Made by a program: the position numbers and the translations under genes. Below are positions 44,644 through 53,456 of a stretch of DNA of 64,000 nt, in pieces. The notes under the pieces are model-generated. The model saw only the letters and a list, made by a program, of their open reading frames with translations. It had not been told where the DNA came from and searched no databases. The stretch is from Streptococcus parasanguinis CC87K. Lineage in GTDB: Bacteria > Bacillota > Bacilli > Lactobacillales > Streptococcaceae. Each line of letters opens with the position of its first letter. Within the stretch, counting starts at the first letter, position 1. The stretch spans positions 496,001 to 560,000 of the forward strand of contig NZ_KI669401.1 in NCBI RefSeq assembly GCF_000507765.1, read 5' to 3'.

Positions 44644-45522
44644 ATGAATTTTATTAGTAAGATAGCCATAAATAAAGGCTGGTCAGATGATAAAAAATAT
44701 TGTGTGACAGATCAAAATCAGCAAAAATATTTCTTGCGTGTTTCTGATAAGGAGAAGTTAGATTCTAAAAAATCTGAATATGATATGATGGAGAAAGTAG
44801 CTTCTCTTGGAATTCCGATGTGTAAACCGATTAGTATAGAACTCTGTGATGATGAAGTGCATTCTTTACACGAATGGATAGACGGGAAAGATGCAAGAGA
44901 AACCATTTTAACTGTTTCGAAAGAACAACAATACACTTACGGAGTAGAAGCAGGAAGTATACTTCGAAAAATTCATTCACTTCCTGTTACAGAAGTTCGT
45001 GAAGATTGGGAACCCTTTTTTAATCGTAAAATTGATGACAAAATCAAAAAATACAAAGAATGCCCCGTTCAATACGAGAATGGTCAGATTTTTATTGATT
45101 TTTTAAATGCAAATAGAGAATTATTAAAAGATAGACCTCAGGTTTTCCAACATGGAGATTATCATATCGGGAATTTCATGATTGGTGAAGATCGTAATAT
45201 TTATGTCATTGACTTTGATCGATTTGACCTTGGAGATCCTTGGGAGGAATTCAATCGTATTGTATGGTCTGCTCAAGTTTCACCTTCTTTTGCCTCTGGT
45301 ATGATAGATGGATATTTTGATCATAAGGTTCCAGATTTATTTTGGAAACTTCTTGCTATCTATATTCTAAATAACATAGTTGGTGCTCTTCCATGGTCTG
45401 TTCCTTACGGAGTTGAAGAAATATCAGTAATGCAAAATCAAGCTAAGGAAATTTTAGAATGGTATGATGATATGAAGCAAATCATTCCTAGTTGGTATTT
45501 GATTGAGAAAAAAGCTGAATAA
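44644..45522 (+). CDS. APH-family phosphotransferase (antibiotic or small-molecule kinase)
   Basis: A 292-residue protein of the aminoglycoside phosphotransferase/choline kinase fold. The catalytic loop is HGDYHIGN and the metal-binding DFD is in VIDFDRFDLGDPWEEF. The nucleotide half begins with KYFLRVSDKEKL. The substrate may be an antibiotic or a metabolite, since many accessory APH-like kinases have no proven resistance. I use the ATG at 44644, although a TTG directly before it is possible. It lies among mobile debris, consistent with transfer. Confidence 0.75.
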   Translation: MNFISKIAINKGWSDDKKYCVTDQNQQKYFLRVSDKEKLDSKKSEYDMMEKVASLGIPMCKPISIELCDDEVHSLHEWIDGKDARETILTVSKEQQYTYGVEAGSILRKIHSLPVTEVREDWEPFFNRKIDDKIKKYKECPVQYENGQIFIDFLNANRELLKDRPQVFQHGDYHIGNFMIGEDRNIYVIDFDRFDLGDPWEEFNRIVWSAQVSPSFASGMIDGYFDHKVPDLFWKLLAIYILNNIVGALPWSVPYGVEEISVMQNQAKEILEWYDDMKQIIPSWYLIEKKAE

Positions 45523-45618
45523 TAAAAGAGTTGATTAAAGAAGAATTTGGTAGTTGGGACGTTAAAAGTAAAGAGACTCAACAAGTTTACAAGTTAGCAA
45601 GTAAATTTTTTAAGTGAC
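45523..45618 (+). pseudogene. Short coding relic downstream of the APH-like gene
   Basis: A frame reading IKELIKEEFGSWDVKSKE... and ending FFK at a TGA (about 45618) has protein-like composition but no start or ribosome site. It looks like the tail of a lost gene. 45619-45720 holds nothing I can identify. Confidence 0.3.
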
Positions 45619-45726
45619 AATTATCAGCTATAAAGTTGAAAAATGGTAACTATAAAATAGTTTCATTCTACATTTTAATTTTAAACAACAACTCAGTTAC
45701 TTTCGTTCTTTAATATAGGAGTATAC

Positions 45727-45943
45727 TAGCACCACATGTTGAGGCGGTAAGTTTGCTAGTCAAGGAGTAAAACGACGAAGATTAGCATTTACTTCCGCCC
45801 ATGCGATAGCTGTCCGTGATTGACAAGTGCTAGCACGCAGACAGAACGGAGATAGCGAACCGCTGAGTGTGTCGCTCTGCTCGTAAAAGCTTAGAAACCT
45901 TTGAACGAAAGGGATAATGAAAGCCTTGATTGCAAGGCTTTTT
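45727..45943 (+). ncRNA. Possible structured RNA or repeat copy B with terminator
   Basis: A TATACT about 5-10 bases upstream could start a transcript. The body contains several short inverted repeats (GTGCTAGCAC palindrome, AGCGA/TCGCT) and the conserved block TTAGAAACCTTTGAACGAAA shared with copy A at 38638. It ends in a GCCTTG/CAAGGC terminator with T5 (45920-45943). It may be a small RNA or an element end/oriT-like site. Confidence 0.35.
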
Positions 45944-46284
45944 GCTTTATGGTGGGTAAGTATCAGAGTGAGAAAATTTTTGGAATGAGTAGAAGTGATA
46001 GCTAGAAATTATCAGTTTCTATTTCCATTTACCCTGTGGGTACGTGTTTGTTTCCATTGACAAGGAGTTTGTGGGAATAGAAATGTACCCACCTTGTTTG
46101 AATCAAGTGAAGTGTAGTTGAAGGAAATCTGTTGAAAGCAATACTTCATTTTACCGAATAAGTAATAATTTAGGCAACTTCAAATCGATTAAAAAAAACT
46201 ATTTTAAAGGTTAAGAGTAGACAAAAATTGTCCACTCTTTTTTGCAAACTCAATTTATCAATAAATGAAATGAGGTAATGTAAA

Positions 46285-46455
46285 ATGAAATATTTTGAGG
46301 TTGAGTTAGAAAATCCTGATGAATTTTTAAAACTACAAACAGAAGATTTTGTGAAAGCTAATCGCTTGCTACTAAGGAAGATAATCCAGAGCGTTACAGT
46401 CTATGAAGAAAACTTCGTCATATCCTTTAAATCTGGCATCGAATTGGAAGTATGA
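46285..46455 (+). pseudogene. Relic of a serine-recombinase C-terminus (56 codons)
   Basis: An open frame from ATG 46285 encodes 56 residues ending TVYEENFVISFKSGIELEV, the usual closing strand of large serine recombinases/resolvases. The catalytic N-terminal domain is absent. Tn1207-type relatives of the macrolide cassette carry a recombinase upstream of mef, so this is probably its remnant. 45944-46284 contains no supported gene. Confidence 0.5.
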
Positions 46456-46477
46456 GTCTCATTCCATAACTTTTATA

Positions 46478-46506
46478 TTGAACATATCATCTTGTTGTGT
46501 TATACT
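46478..46506 (+). promoter_or_regulatory. mef-msr(D) promoter
   Basis: TTGAAC (46478-46483), 17 bases, TATACT (46501-46506). It drives the mef leader peptide and, when attenuation is relieved, the mef-msr operon. Confidence 0.75.
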
Positions 46507-46546
46507 ATAAATTGATATAAACAAAGATGTAGGAGGAACCGAAACT

Positions 46547-46573
46547 ATGACAGCCTCAATACGTTTAAGATAA
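46547..46573 (+). CDS. mef leader peptide (8 aa) controlling attenuation
   Basis: ATG 46547 behind AGGAGGAACC encodes MTASIRLR. Ribosome stalling on this type of leader under macrolides relieves downstream termination in Mega elements. The commonly described peptide is, to my recollection, MTASMRLR, so residue 5 (Ile) would be a variant. Confidence 0.75.
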   Translation: MTASIRLR

Positions 46574-46582
46574 GCTGGCAAT

Positions 46583-46622
46583 AAAAAAAGCAGAATCTAT
46601 ACCCGATGATAGGCTTTTTTGT
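46583..46622 (+). terminator. mef attenuator terminator
   Basis: AAAAAAGC...CTAT and ATAGGCTTTTTT pair just after the leader stop. The structure ends in T6 and lies 220 bases before mef. Confidence 0.7.
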
Positions 46623-46840
46623 TGTGCTTATTTATACGATATTGAGCATTCATTAGTTACGGTGAGGATATTGGTTATTTAACTATACCTTTATTTAACT
46701 ATGTCTTTAATATGAATGTTTCCAAATTGTATGTATGCAGACCAAAAGCCACATTGTGGGGTTTGGCCTGCATTTTTTATTGCCTAGAATGCTATTCAAA
46801 ATAGAAATTCAAGCAAAATAATATGCAGGAGATAATATAA

Positions 46841-48058
46841 ATGGAAAAATACAACAATTGGAAACGAAAATTTTATGCAATATGGGCAGGGCAAGCAGTA
46901 TCATTAATCACTAGTGCCATCCTGCAAATGGCGATTATTTTTTACCTTACAGAAAAAACAGGATCTGCGATGGTCTTGTCTATGGCTTCATTAGTAGGTT
47001 TTTTACCCTATGCGATTTTGGGACCTGCCATTGGTGTGCTAGTGGATCGTCATGATAGGAAGAAGATAATGATTGGTGCCGATTTAATTATCGCAGCAGC
47101 TGGTGCAGTGCTTGCTATTGTTGCATTCTGTATGGAGCTACCTGTCTGGATGATTATGATAGTATTGTTTATCCGTAGCATTGGAACAGCTTTTCATACC
47201 CCAGCACTCAATGCGGTTACACCACTTTTAGTACCAGAAGAACAGCTAACGAAATGCGCAGGCTATAGTCAGTCTTTGCAGTCTATAAGCTATATTGTTA
47301 GTCCGGCAGTTACAGCACTCTTATACTCCGTTTGGGATTTAAATGCTATTATTGCCATCGACGTATTGGGTGCTGTGATTGCATCTATTACGGTAGCAAT
47401 TGTACGTATACCTAAGCTGGGTAATCAAGTGCAAAGTTTAGAACCAAATTTCATAAGGGAGATGAAAGAAGGAGTTGTGGTTCTGAGACAAAACAAAGGA
47501 TTGTTTGCCTTATTACTCTTAGGAACACTATATACTTTTGTTTATATGCCAATCAATGCACTATTTCCTTTAATAAGCATGGAACACTTTAATGGAACGC
47601 CTGTGCATATTTCTATTACGGAAATTTCCTTTGCATTTGGGATGCTAGCAGGAGGCTTATTATTAGGAAGATTAGGGGGCTTCGAAAAGCATGTATTACT
47701 AATAACAAGTTCATTTTTTATAATGGGGACCAGTTTAGCCGTTTCGGGAATACTTCCTCCAAATGGATTTGTAATATTCGTAGTTTGCTGTGCAATAATG
47801 GGGCTTTCGGTGCCATTTTATAGCGGTGTGCAAACAGCTCTTTTTCAGGAGAAAATTAAGCCTGAATATTTAGGACGTGTATTTTCTTTGATCGGAAGTA
47901 TCATGTCACTTGCTATGCCAATTGGGTTAATTCTTTCTGGATTCTTTGCTGATAAAATCGGTGTAAATCATTGGTTTTTACTATCAGGTATTTTAATTAT
48001 TGGCATTGCTATAGTTTGCCAAATGATAACTGAGGTTAGAAAATTAGATTTAAAATAA
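46841..48058 (+). CDS. mef(A): Macrolide efflux MFS transporter Mef(A)/Mef(E)
   Basis: A 405-residue, 12-helix proton-driven exporter giving resistance to 14- and 15-membered macrolides. The N-terminus MEKYNNWKRKFYAIWAGQAV and the loop GPAIGVLVDRHDRKKIM (MFS motif A) are immediately recognisable. GGAGATAATATAA precedes the ATG. It is followed by the msr(D) leader and gene. I cannot separate the mef(A) and mef(E) alleles by eye. The small Mega-like context favours mef(E). Confidence 0.95.
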   Translation: MEKYNNWKRKFYAIWAGQAVSLITSAILQMAIIFYLTEKTGSAMVLSMASLVGFLPYAILGPAIGVLVDRHDRKKIMIGADLIIAAAGAVLAIVAFCMELPVWMIMIVLFIRSIGTAFHTPALNAVTPLLVPEEQLTKCAGYSQSLQSISYIVSPAVTALLYSVWDLNAIIAIDVLGAVIASITVAIVRIPKLGNQVQSLEPNFIREMKEGVVVLRQNKGLFALLLLGTLYTFVYMPINALFPLISMEHFNGTPVHISITEISFAFGMLAGGLLLGRLGGFEKHVLLITSSFFIMGTSLAVSGILPPNGFVIFVVCCAIMGLSVPFYSGVQTALFQEKIKPEYLGRVFSLIGSIMSLAMPIGLILSGFFADKIGVNHWFLLSGILIIGIAIVCQMITEVRKLDLK

Positions 48059-48078
48059 ACAATATTGGAGGAATATTT

Positions 48079-48099
48079 ATGTATCTTATTTTCATGTAA
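48079..48099 (+). CDS. msr(D) leader peptide (6 aa)
   Basis: ATG 48079 behind GGAGGAATATTT encodes MYLIFM, the known regulatory nascent peptide upstream of msr(D). Macrolide-dependent stalling on it controls msr(D) expression. Confidence 0.85.
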   Translation: MYLIFM

Positions 48100-48103
48100 C
48101 TCT

Positions 48104-48132
48104 TCCTGCTAAAATCGCAGGGTTTTCCCTGC
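48104..48132 (+). promoter_or_regulatory. msr(D) attenuator hairpins
   Basis: CCTGC...GCAGG followed by GTTTT can form a terminator-like hairpin. The alternative GCAGGG/CCCTGC pairing uses the same GCAGG. The two are mutually exclusive, as expected for an attenuator. Confidence 0.55.
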
Positions 48133-48177
48133 ATACAAGCAAATGAAAGCATGCGATTATAGACAGGAGGAAATGTT

Positions 48178-49641
48178 ATGGAATTAATATTAAAAGCAAA
48201 AGACATTCGTGTGGAATTCAAAGGACGCGATGTTTTAGATATAAATGAATTAGAAGTATATGATTATGACCGTATTGGTTTAGTAGGAGCAAATGGTGCT
48301 GGAAAAAGCACTTTACTCAGGGTACTTTTAGGAGAATTAACTCCCCCAGGATGTAAAATGAATCGTCTGGGTGAACTTGCCTATATTCCCCAGTTGGACG
48401 AAGTAACTCTGCAGGAGGAAAAAGATTTTGCACTTGTAGGCAAGCTAGGTGTTGAGCAATTAAATATACAGACTATGAGCGGTGGTGAAGAAACAAGGCT
48501 TAAAATAGCACAGGCCTTATCGGCACAGGTTCATGGTATTTTAGCGGATGAACCTACGAGCCATTTAGACCGTGAAGGAATTGATTTTCTAATAGGACAG
48601 CTAAAATATTTTACAGGTGCACTGTTAGTTATTAGCCATGACCGCTATTTTCTTGATGAAATAGTAGATAAAATATGGGAACTGAAAGATGGCAAAATCA
48701 CTGAGTATTGGGGAAACTATTCTGATTATCTTCGTCAGAAAGAGGAAGAACGTAAGAGCCAAGCTGCAGAATACGAACAATTTATTGCGGAACGTGCCCG
48801 ATTGGAAAGGGCTGCGGAGGAAAAGCGAAAACAGGCTCGTAAAATAGAACAGAAGGCAAAAGGTTCTTCAAAGAAAAAAAGTACTGAAGACGGAGGGCGT
48901 TTAGCTCATCAAAAATCAATAGGAAGTAAGGAAAAAAAGATGTATAATGCTGCTAAAACCCTAGAGCACAGGATTGCGGCCTTAGGAAAAGTAGAAGCTC
49001 CGGAAGGCATTCGCAGAATTCGTTTCAGGCAAAGTAAAGCATTGGAGCTCCATAATCCATACCCTATAGTCGGTGCAGAAATTAATAAAGTATTTGGGGA
49101 TAAGGCTCTGTTTGAAAATGCATCTTTTCAAATTCCGTTAGGAGCAAAAGTGGCGTTAACTGGTGGTAATGGAATCGGAAAAACAACTTTAATCCAAATG
49201 ATCTTAAACCATGAAGAAGGAATTTCTATTTCGCCTAAGGCAAAAATAGGTTACTTTGCACAGAATGGTTACAAGTACAACAGTAATCAGAATGTTATGG
49301 AGTTTATGCAGAAGGATTGTGACTACAATATATCAGAAATTCGTTCAGTGCTAGCATCTATGGGGTTCAAACAGAACGATATTGGAAAAAGTTTATCTGT
49401 TTTAAGCGGTGGAGAAATTATAAAATTGTTGCTTGCTAAAATGCTCATGGGTAGATATAACATCCTAATAATGGATGAACCCAGTAACTTCCTTGACATA
49501 CCAAGTTTAGAGGCTTTGGAAATACTAATGAAGGAGTACACCGGAACTATCGTGTTTATCACCCACGATAAACGATTACTCGAAAATGTAGCAGATGTAG
49601 TTTATGAAATTAGAGATAAGAAAATAAATCTGAAACATTAA
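48178..49641 (+). CDS. msr(D): ABC-F ribosomal protection protein Msr(D) (Mel)
   Basis: A 487-residue soluble ABC-F protein that displaces macrolides and related drugs from the ribosome. Two ATP cassettes are present: Walker [10 protein letters not shown] with signature MSGGEETRL, and GGNGIGKTT with signature LSGGEIIKL. They are separated by the long charged interdomain linker (about residues 190-275) that reaches into the exit tunnel. AGGAGG precedes the ATG. It is co-transcribed with mef. Confidence 0.95.
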
Positions 49642-49758
49642 ATTTAAGGTAGTCGCTGGTCAGTATAGTCTGTTCTGGTTGGCGACTCCATTGTTAAAGA
49701 GTATAAAGACTTTAGATTTTATGAATATTAAAAATAGGAACAGTCAATTGAACTGCTC

Positions 49759-50058
49759 CTATTTTTCTGCTAAATATATTGTAGTTTTCTTATATGTATA
49801 ATGATAGATTAGCGGATTCTCATCTACGGTACTTACTTCAAATATGAAGAAGTGATCGCGGTTATCTCTGGACTTTTCCTTATTGAGGACAAAGTAATTC
49901 TTACGTGAAGTCGCCATTGTTTTTAGGATATCATCAGTTAGGAAGGTCAATGGAATATTCATGTTAGAGTAGCGGTAGAAGTCACGTTCAAAATCTTGGT
50001 AGCTCTCGCTATAATAGTCCATTTGTAGGTGATTACGCTGAAACTCAAGCTGATTCAT
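49759..50058 (-). CDS. DUF5960-like small protein of the SOS-related cassette tail
   Basis: 99 residues from ATG at 50058 (minus), with GAGGAGG just upstream. The earlier in-frame start 24 bases upstream is less likely. It is rich in Tyr, Asp and Phe with no known motif. It overlaps the YolD-like gene by 14 bases. The order umuC-(111 aa)-YolD-this gene is that found in Tn5252/Tn1207-type streptococcal elements. Confidence 0.65.
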   Translation of the reverse strand: MNQLEFQRNHLQMDYYSESYQDFERDFYRYSNMNIPLTFLTDDILKTMATSRKNYFVLNKEKSRDNRDHFFIFEVSTVDENPLIYHYTYKKTTIYLAEK

Positions 50059-50413
50059 AGAGCACCTCCTCGACAAGTTCAATACTAATAATGTCTTTTA
50101 ATTTCAAATTGATGTGACCTGTTGTAGTTTTTATCAAAATGAAATCTTTGGTCAGACTTGGTATTGTTCCAGTGTAGGAAACACGCTTGTTTTTTTCAAT
50201 CACTTGAATGCGTGTGCGTAGCTGCCCGGCGTATACTTGACTGAGGAGTAATAATTTCTTCTCTAGTGATAAGTCAGACATGTACGTTACTTTGTTTGTA
50301 TCATCAGAGAGTGCTGATGCATGTTCAGATAGGAAAAAGCCCATCCATTTTTGCATCTTTGTATCCTGGTACTCTCTTGCTGATTGAAATGGTAAATATG
50401 AACGGTCAATCAT
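50045..50413 (-). CDS. YolD-like protein
   Basis: A 122-residue protein typical of YolD-like partners of UmuC-type polymerases: RSYLPFQSAREYQDTKMQKWMGFFLSEH at the start (positions 4-31) and a small beta domain (TGTIPSLTKDFILIKT) at the end. AAAGGA precedes the ATG. It is part of the minus-strand SOS cassette downstream of msr(D). Function poorly known. Confidence 0.7.
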   Translation of the reverse strand: MIDRSYLPFQSAREYQDTKMQKWMGFFLSEHASALSDDTNKVTYMSDLSLEKKLLLLSQVYAGQLRTRIQVIEKNKRVSYTGTIPSLTKDFILIKTTTGHINLKLKDIISIELVEEVLYESA

Positions 50414-50425
50414 ATCAAATCCTTT

Positions 50426-50761
50426 CTATGCAGAGGCAAGGGTATTTTTATCAAATTGAATCGTAAAACCTTGAATTCCCCCACCTGTGTAACATTCTTT
50501 AAAGCGATTGATTACCTCAGTATAGATTATCACAGATGAGCTTGTTGGCTTAATGCTAAATGTAAATTCCAATGGTAATCGGTTTTCAGATTTAGCATGT
50601 ACTAGTCGTATCGATATTTCAGTTGTTTTGAGTTTTCTCTGACGAAGTTTTGAAGTTGCTGTTTCAACGATTCCATGTAAAAATCTTTCAAGCATTTCAA
50701 TATCATTACATCCTTTGCTACGGATTTCTGAAAATTGTACTGTATTTTTTTCTTGTTTCAT
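50426..50761 (-). CDS. Hypothetical protein of the umuC operon (111 aa)
   Basis: The start overlaps the umuC stop by 4 bases. The sequence (QRKLKTTEISIRLVHAK, then EFTFSIKPTSSSVIIYTEV) forms a predicted alpha/beta fold faintly like a polymerase little-finger domain. No firm family was recognised. It is conserved in this position in Tn5252-like umuC operons. Confidence 0.55.
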   Translation of the reverse strand: MKQEKNTVQFSEIRSKGCNDIEMLERFLHGIVETATSKLRQRKLKTTEISIRLVHAKSENRLPLEFTFSIKPTSSSVIIYTEVINRFKECYTGGGIQGFTIQFDKNTLASA

Positions 50762-51188
50762 TTTAATCCCTCCAATCCACCCGCGGAATGACCACCGATA
50801 AGTTTACTGCGTTCAATATTTCTGGAACCTTCAGTTAGGACGGTTCCTTTTTGTATGGCTAAAAAACCAAACTGTTCTCTGACAACATCAATAGCTGTCT
50901 GAAGTCTATTATCTTTTTCAATTTGTTCTACATCATCAAAGAGTGATAGTAGAGTATAGCTTTCATCTACGAAGCCACTATAAGATACACCAATTTGTCT
51001 CACTGCACCAGAGGTGTATTTTTTCGGAATAATACAAGTACATGACTCACCATTGTTTTGGGGAGATTTGCGGGTTCAATTTTATTCTGAGCATTTATAG
51101 ATTTTTTCATCTCAGTCCTAGAATAGCCAATATGAATAGAAACGACAGTAGTCAATACTAGGGCTACTGTTCCGTTCCACAGTATCAT
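50758..51188 (-). pseudogene. Truncated, frameshifted umuC-like Y-family polymerase
   Basis: The minus strand encodes the C-terminal part of a UmuC/ImpB-type polymerase in two frames: TTVVSIHIGYSRTEMKKSI, then, after a shift, RQIGVSYSGFVDESYTLLS...GGHSAGGLEGL. The frames join if one A is restored in the six-base homopolymer at 51019-51024, recovering FRKKYTSGAVRQIG. The polymerase catalytic palm is missing beyond 51188, so the gene is dead even without the frameshift. Confidence 0.75.
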
Positions 51189-51209
51189 TTAAAAATCATT
51201 TTCACACCC

Positions 51210-51360
51210 TTTCGTCTATTAGTATAGAAGAAAGCTCTCAGCACATGTTGAGTGTGTAAGTTTGTTAGTGAAACGTAGCTAAATCTCTCGCTTTTTTATT
51301 TCAAAGCTCCAGTGGAGCTTTGAACTCCCAAACCTTTTGAGTCCCACAGATGCATTATAA
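51210..51360. repeat. Degenerate repeat copy C
   Basis: Shares TTTCGTCTATTAGTATAGAA, GAGTGTGTRAGTTTGTTAG and CTTTTGAGTCCCACAGA with copy D at 53457-53580. The first half also resembles copy B at 45710-45770. A palindrome AAAGCTCCAGTGGAGCTTT lies in the middle (51310-51328). It marks a recurring element edge. The interval 51361-51554 shows nothing else. Confidence 0.5.
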
Positions 51361-51554
51361 CGGGGCTGTAGCATTGATGTCAAAACTTTCACCTCCTATA
51401 TAAACAAATTCTATCCAACGTTTAAAAAGGATCAGTAGCTGATAATATATAGCGGTTTGCATCGTGACGACAAGTAGGTGGATTACGATTATTTGTAATT
51501 TATAAAATCTATGATGAGAGGTACGTGATTAGAGGTATCAAGTAATTTTTATTT

Positions 51555-51730
51555 TGCTAGAGCAAGCAACAAATCTTCTTCATAAGGACTATGCTAAGCA
51601 GATGTATCAGATACTAGATTTAGATAAATTTGAATGAGTTATGATGAATCAACTTCTAGACCACATCAGCATTTAAGAGGATAGGAAAATTAGAGTACCC
51701 TTCACAGAGGGAACTGAGGTACAGTTATAG
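51555..51730 (+). pseudogene. Relic of a recombinase C-terminus with in-frame stops
   Basis: Broken frames read LEQATNLLHKDYAKQMYQIL, then QLLDHISI-stop-EDRKIRVPFTEGTEVQL. The tail matches the recombinase tail at 38858. At least two disruptions are needed to join the pieces. Confidence 0.4.
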
Positions 51731-51920
51731 AAAAAGAAAGGCTGTAATAACAGCTGGAAAACATTTTCGTTACAGCCTAATTTGCGTTTTTGTGGTATAC
51801 TGAAATTGTTGAATGACTTTGAAAGTAAACAAGAAAAATAACTATTAAGGCTTTTATATTTGATAGTTATATTTTCGAAAATATAATATAATCAAAGATA
51901 TTGCAGATGGATAATAAAAT

Positions 51921-53123
51921 ATGACTAGAGAAAAAGCGTTTAAAACTATTGAAGAGCAGATTTTGATTCAACGGGGCAGGAATTTGAAGATTACCGATGA
52001 GCCAGGGATGGTAAGTTTTATTCAGCAGAAAAATTATTTTAATTCTATAAATGGTTTTGAAACTATTTTTTTGGAGACCTCTAACCCTAAAAAATATATG
52101 AAAAGAGTCTCTTTTAAAGATTTTGAGAGAATATACACATTAGATAGAAATATAGCTAAGTACCTATTTCAAGAAATCGAAAAGATTGAGGTTGAACTGA
52201 AGTCGAGAATTGCATACGAATTTTCAAAAGTTCATTGCAATAATGGTATTGCTTCTAACTTAAAGTATTTAGATATCAATTGTTATGTGCTACCGATAGC
52301 ACACAATCGAAATTCTTTTACAGAGTATTTTTATACTCATGGAGATAATAAAAAAACGCATTCTTTTTTTAGAGTGCATACTATTTCTGCCAAGATTAAA
52401 GATGTAATGTTTACAGGTAAAATTAGTACCTCTCATACTCGTAACGGAGATGTATATTACAACCTAGAAGGTGATTTTGATGGAATAGTTGATGACCTTA
52501 AAATAAATCAATATCGAGGGAGATTTTCAATAAAAGCTTCTAATACTCCTAGTAATATTTCTTCATTAAACGGTTCTATGAATGTGACGATTCAAATTAA
52601 TAACATAGAGGGAAGATTTTTTGAATTATCTTATTCAGACTTCTGTAAAATTAAATATCCATATATTTCTAGCTATAAAAATCCTCCGCTTTGGGTTATT
52701 ATTGATACACTAATGTTGAATGACTTGCTGGTTTTATTCCAAGGATTAGACATTGCTATACAAAATAAAATTATGAGTGAGATGGGATTTGATTCCTCTA
52801 TTAGTGGGAGTCGAGAAAAATTCATTAACGCTTGTGAAATACTGCGTGAGTTGAGAAACCAATTGGCACACTTTGGTCTCATAACCAGATATAGGACGGG
52901 AAATAGTATTCTAATCAATAGACTTTTTATCTCTGATTTGTTACTTACTCCTAAAAGGAATAATAGAGTTTTAAAGTTTTATCAAGGTTTAAAAATTTTA
53001 AATTCTTTTAATAGATTCTCTCTTAAAAGGATTGATCGAGCTATTCAATCATATTATTTAAAAAATATGTTACTATTGAAGTTTGATATTAATAAAAATT
53101 TTTTTAATAGAATTGGCAAGTAA
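51921..53123 (+). CDS. Abi_2-family (AbiD/AbiF-like) HEPN abortive-infection protein
   Basis: A 400-residue protein. The N-terminal region (LIQRGRNLKITDEPGMVSFI, then NYFNSINGF) and LDRNIAKYLFQEIEKIEVELKSRI match the Abi_2 family of phage-exclusion proteins. A beta-rich insert occupies about residues 145-235. The C-terminal HEPN motif RNQLAH (Arg312-His317) predicts RNase activity. It is longer than the usual 300 residues because of the insert. It has no coupled protein partner, but a small RNA gene follows at once. Defence function is inferred from the family. Confidence 0.82.
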   Translation: MTREKAFKTIEEQILIQRGRNLKITDEPGMVSFIQQKNYFNSINGFETIFLETSNPKKYMKRVSFKDFERIYTLDRNIAKYLFQEIEKIEVELKSRIAYEFSKVHCNNGIASNLKYLDINCYVLPIAHNRNSFTEYFYTHGDNKKTHSFFRVHTISAKIKDVMFTGKISTSHTRNGDVYYNLEGDFDGIVDDLKINQYRGRFSIKASNTPSNISSLNGSMNVTIQINNIEGRFFELSYSDFCKIKYPYISSYKNPPLWVIIDTLMLNDLLVLFQGLDIAIQNKIMSEMGFDSSISGSREKFINACEILRELRNQLAHFGLITRYRTGNSILINRLFISDLLLTPKRNNRVLKFYQGLKILNSFNRFSLKRIDRAIQSYYLKNMLLLKFDINKNFFNRIGK

Positions 53124-53126
53124 GTG

Positions 53127-53155
53127 TTGCAAAAAGTTGCTGGTTATGATAGAAT
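53127..53155 (+). promoter_or_regulatory. Promoter of the small RNA downstream of the Abi gene
   Basis: TTGCAA (53127-53132), 17 bases, TAGAAT (53150-53155) with an upstream TG (extended -10), starting 4 bases after the Abi stop codon. Confidence 0.7.
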
Positions 53156-53161
53156 AATATA

Positions 53162-53256
53162 GTTATATTTTAGTGCCACGACGGCGTGAAATCCTTGAAA
53201 GAGGTTTTCAAAAAGTCATAAGGGGGAAGGTTAATAAACTTTCCTCCTTATTTTAT
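53162..53256 (+). ncRNA. Small structured RNA adjacent to the Abi_2 gene
   Basis: About 95 nt between a clear promoter and an intrinsic terminator (stem TAAGGGGGAAGGTT/AACTTTCCTCCTTA, then a T-rich tail). Internal elements are GCCACGACGGC and the hairpin GAAATCCTTGAAAGAGGTTTTC (written as positions 53188-53209). There is no ORF. The position matches the abiF RNA motif described next to abiF-like genes, a possible RNA antitoxin. The match to that motif is by context, not alignment. Confidence 0.6.
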
Positions 53257-53456
53257 TTATTTAGATAAGTTGAAAATAGTGTTGAAGATGTTTGATTTCT
53301 GAAGTACCTTGAATTGTATAGAGTTTACATGCAGTTTAGAATTTCTGATTTATTATCCAGAGGATAGAACCGCTTATTGAAGATATTTTAGAAAGTTAGT
53401 CATTACCAAAGTTAATATTTATTTCTACAGTATAATTCTAAAATCACTTTTTTTCT

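Noticed and set aside
44644-45522. Naming the APH-fold gene as a specific aminoglycoside resistance gene
   Set aside because: The kinase motifs are clear, but the sequence does not match any aph gene I recognise, so only the fold is claimed.
51019-51024. Programmed frameshift in umuC
   Set aside because: The polymerase is also truncated at its 5' end, so a simple homopolymer deletion or sequencing error in a dead gene is more likely than programmed frameshifting.
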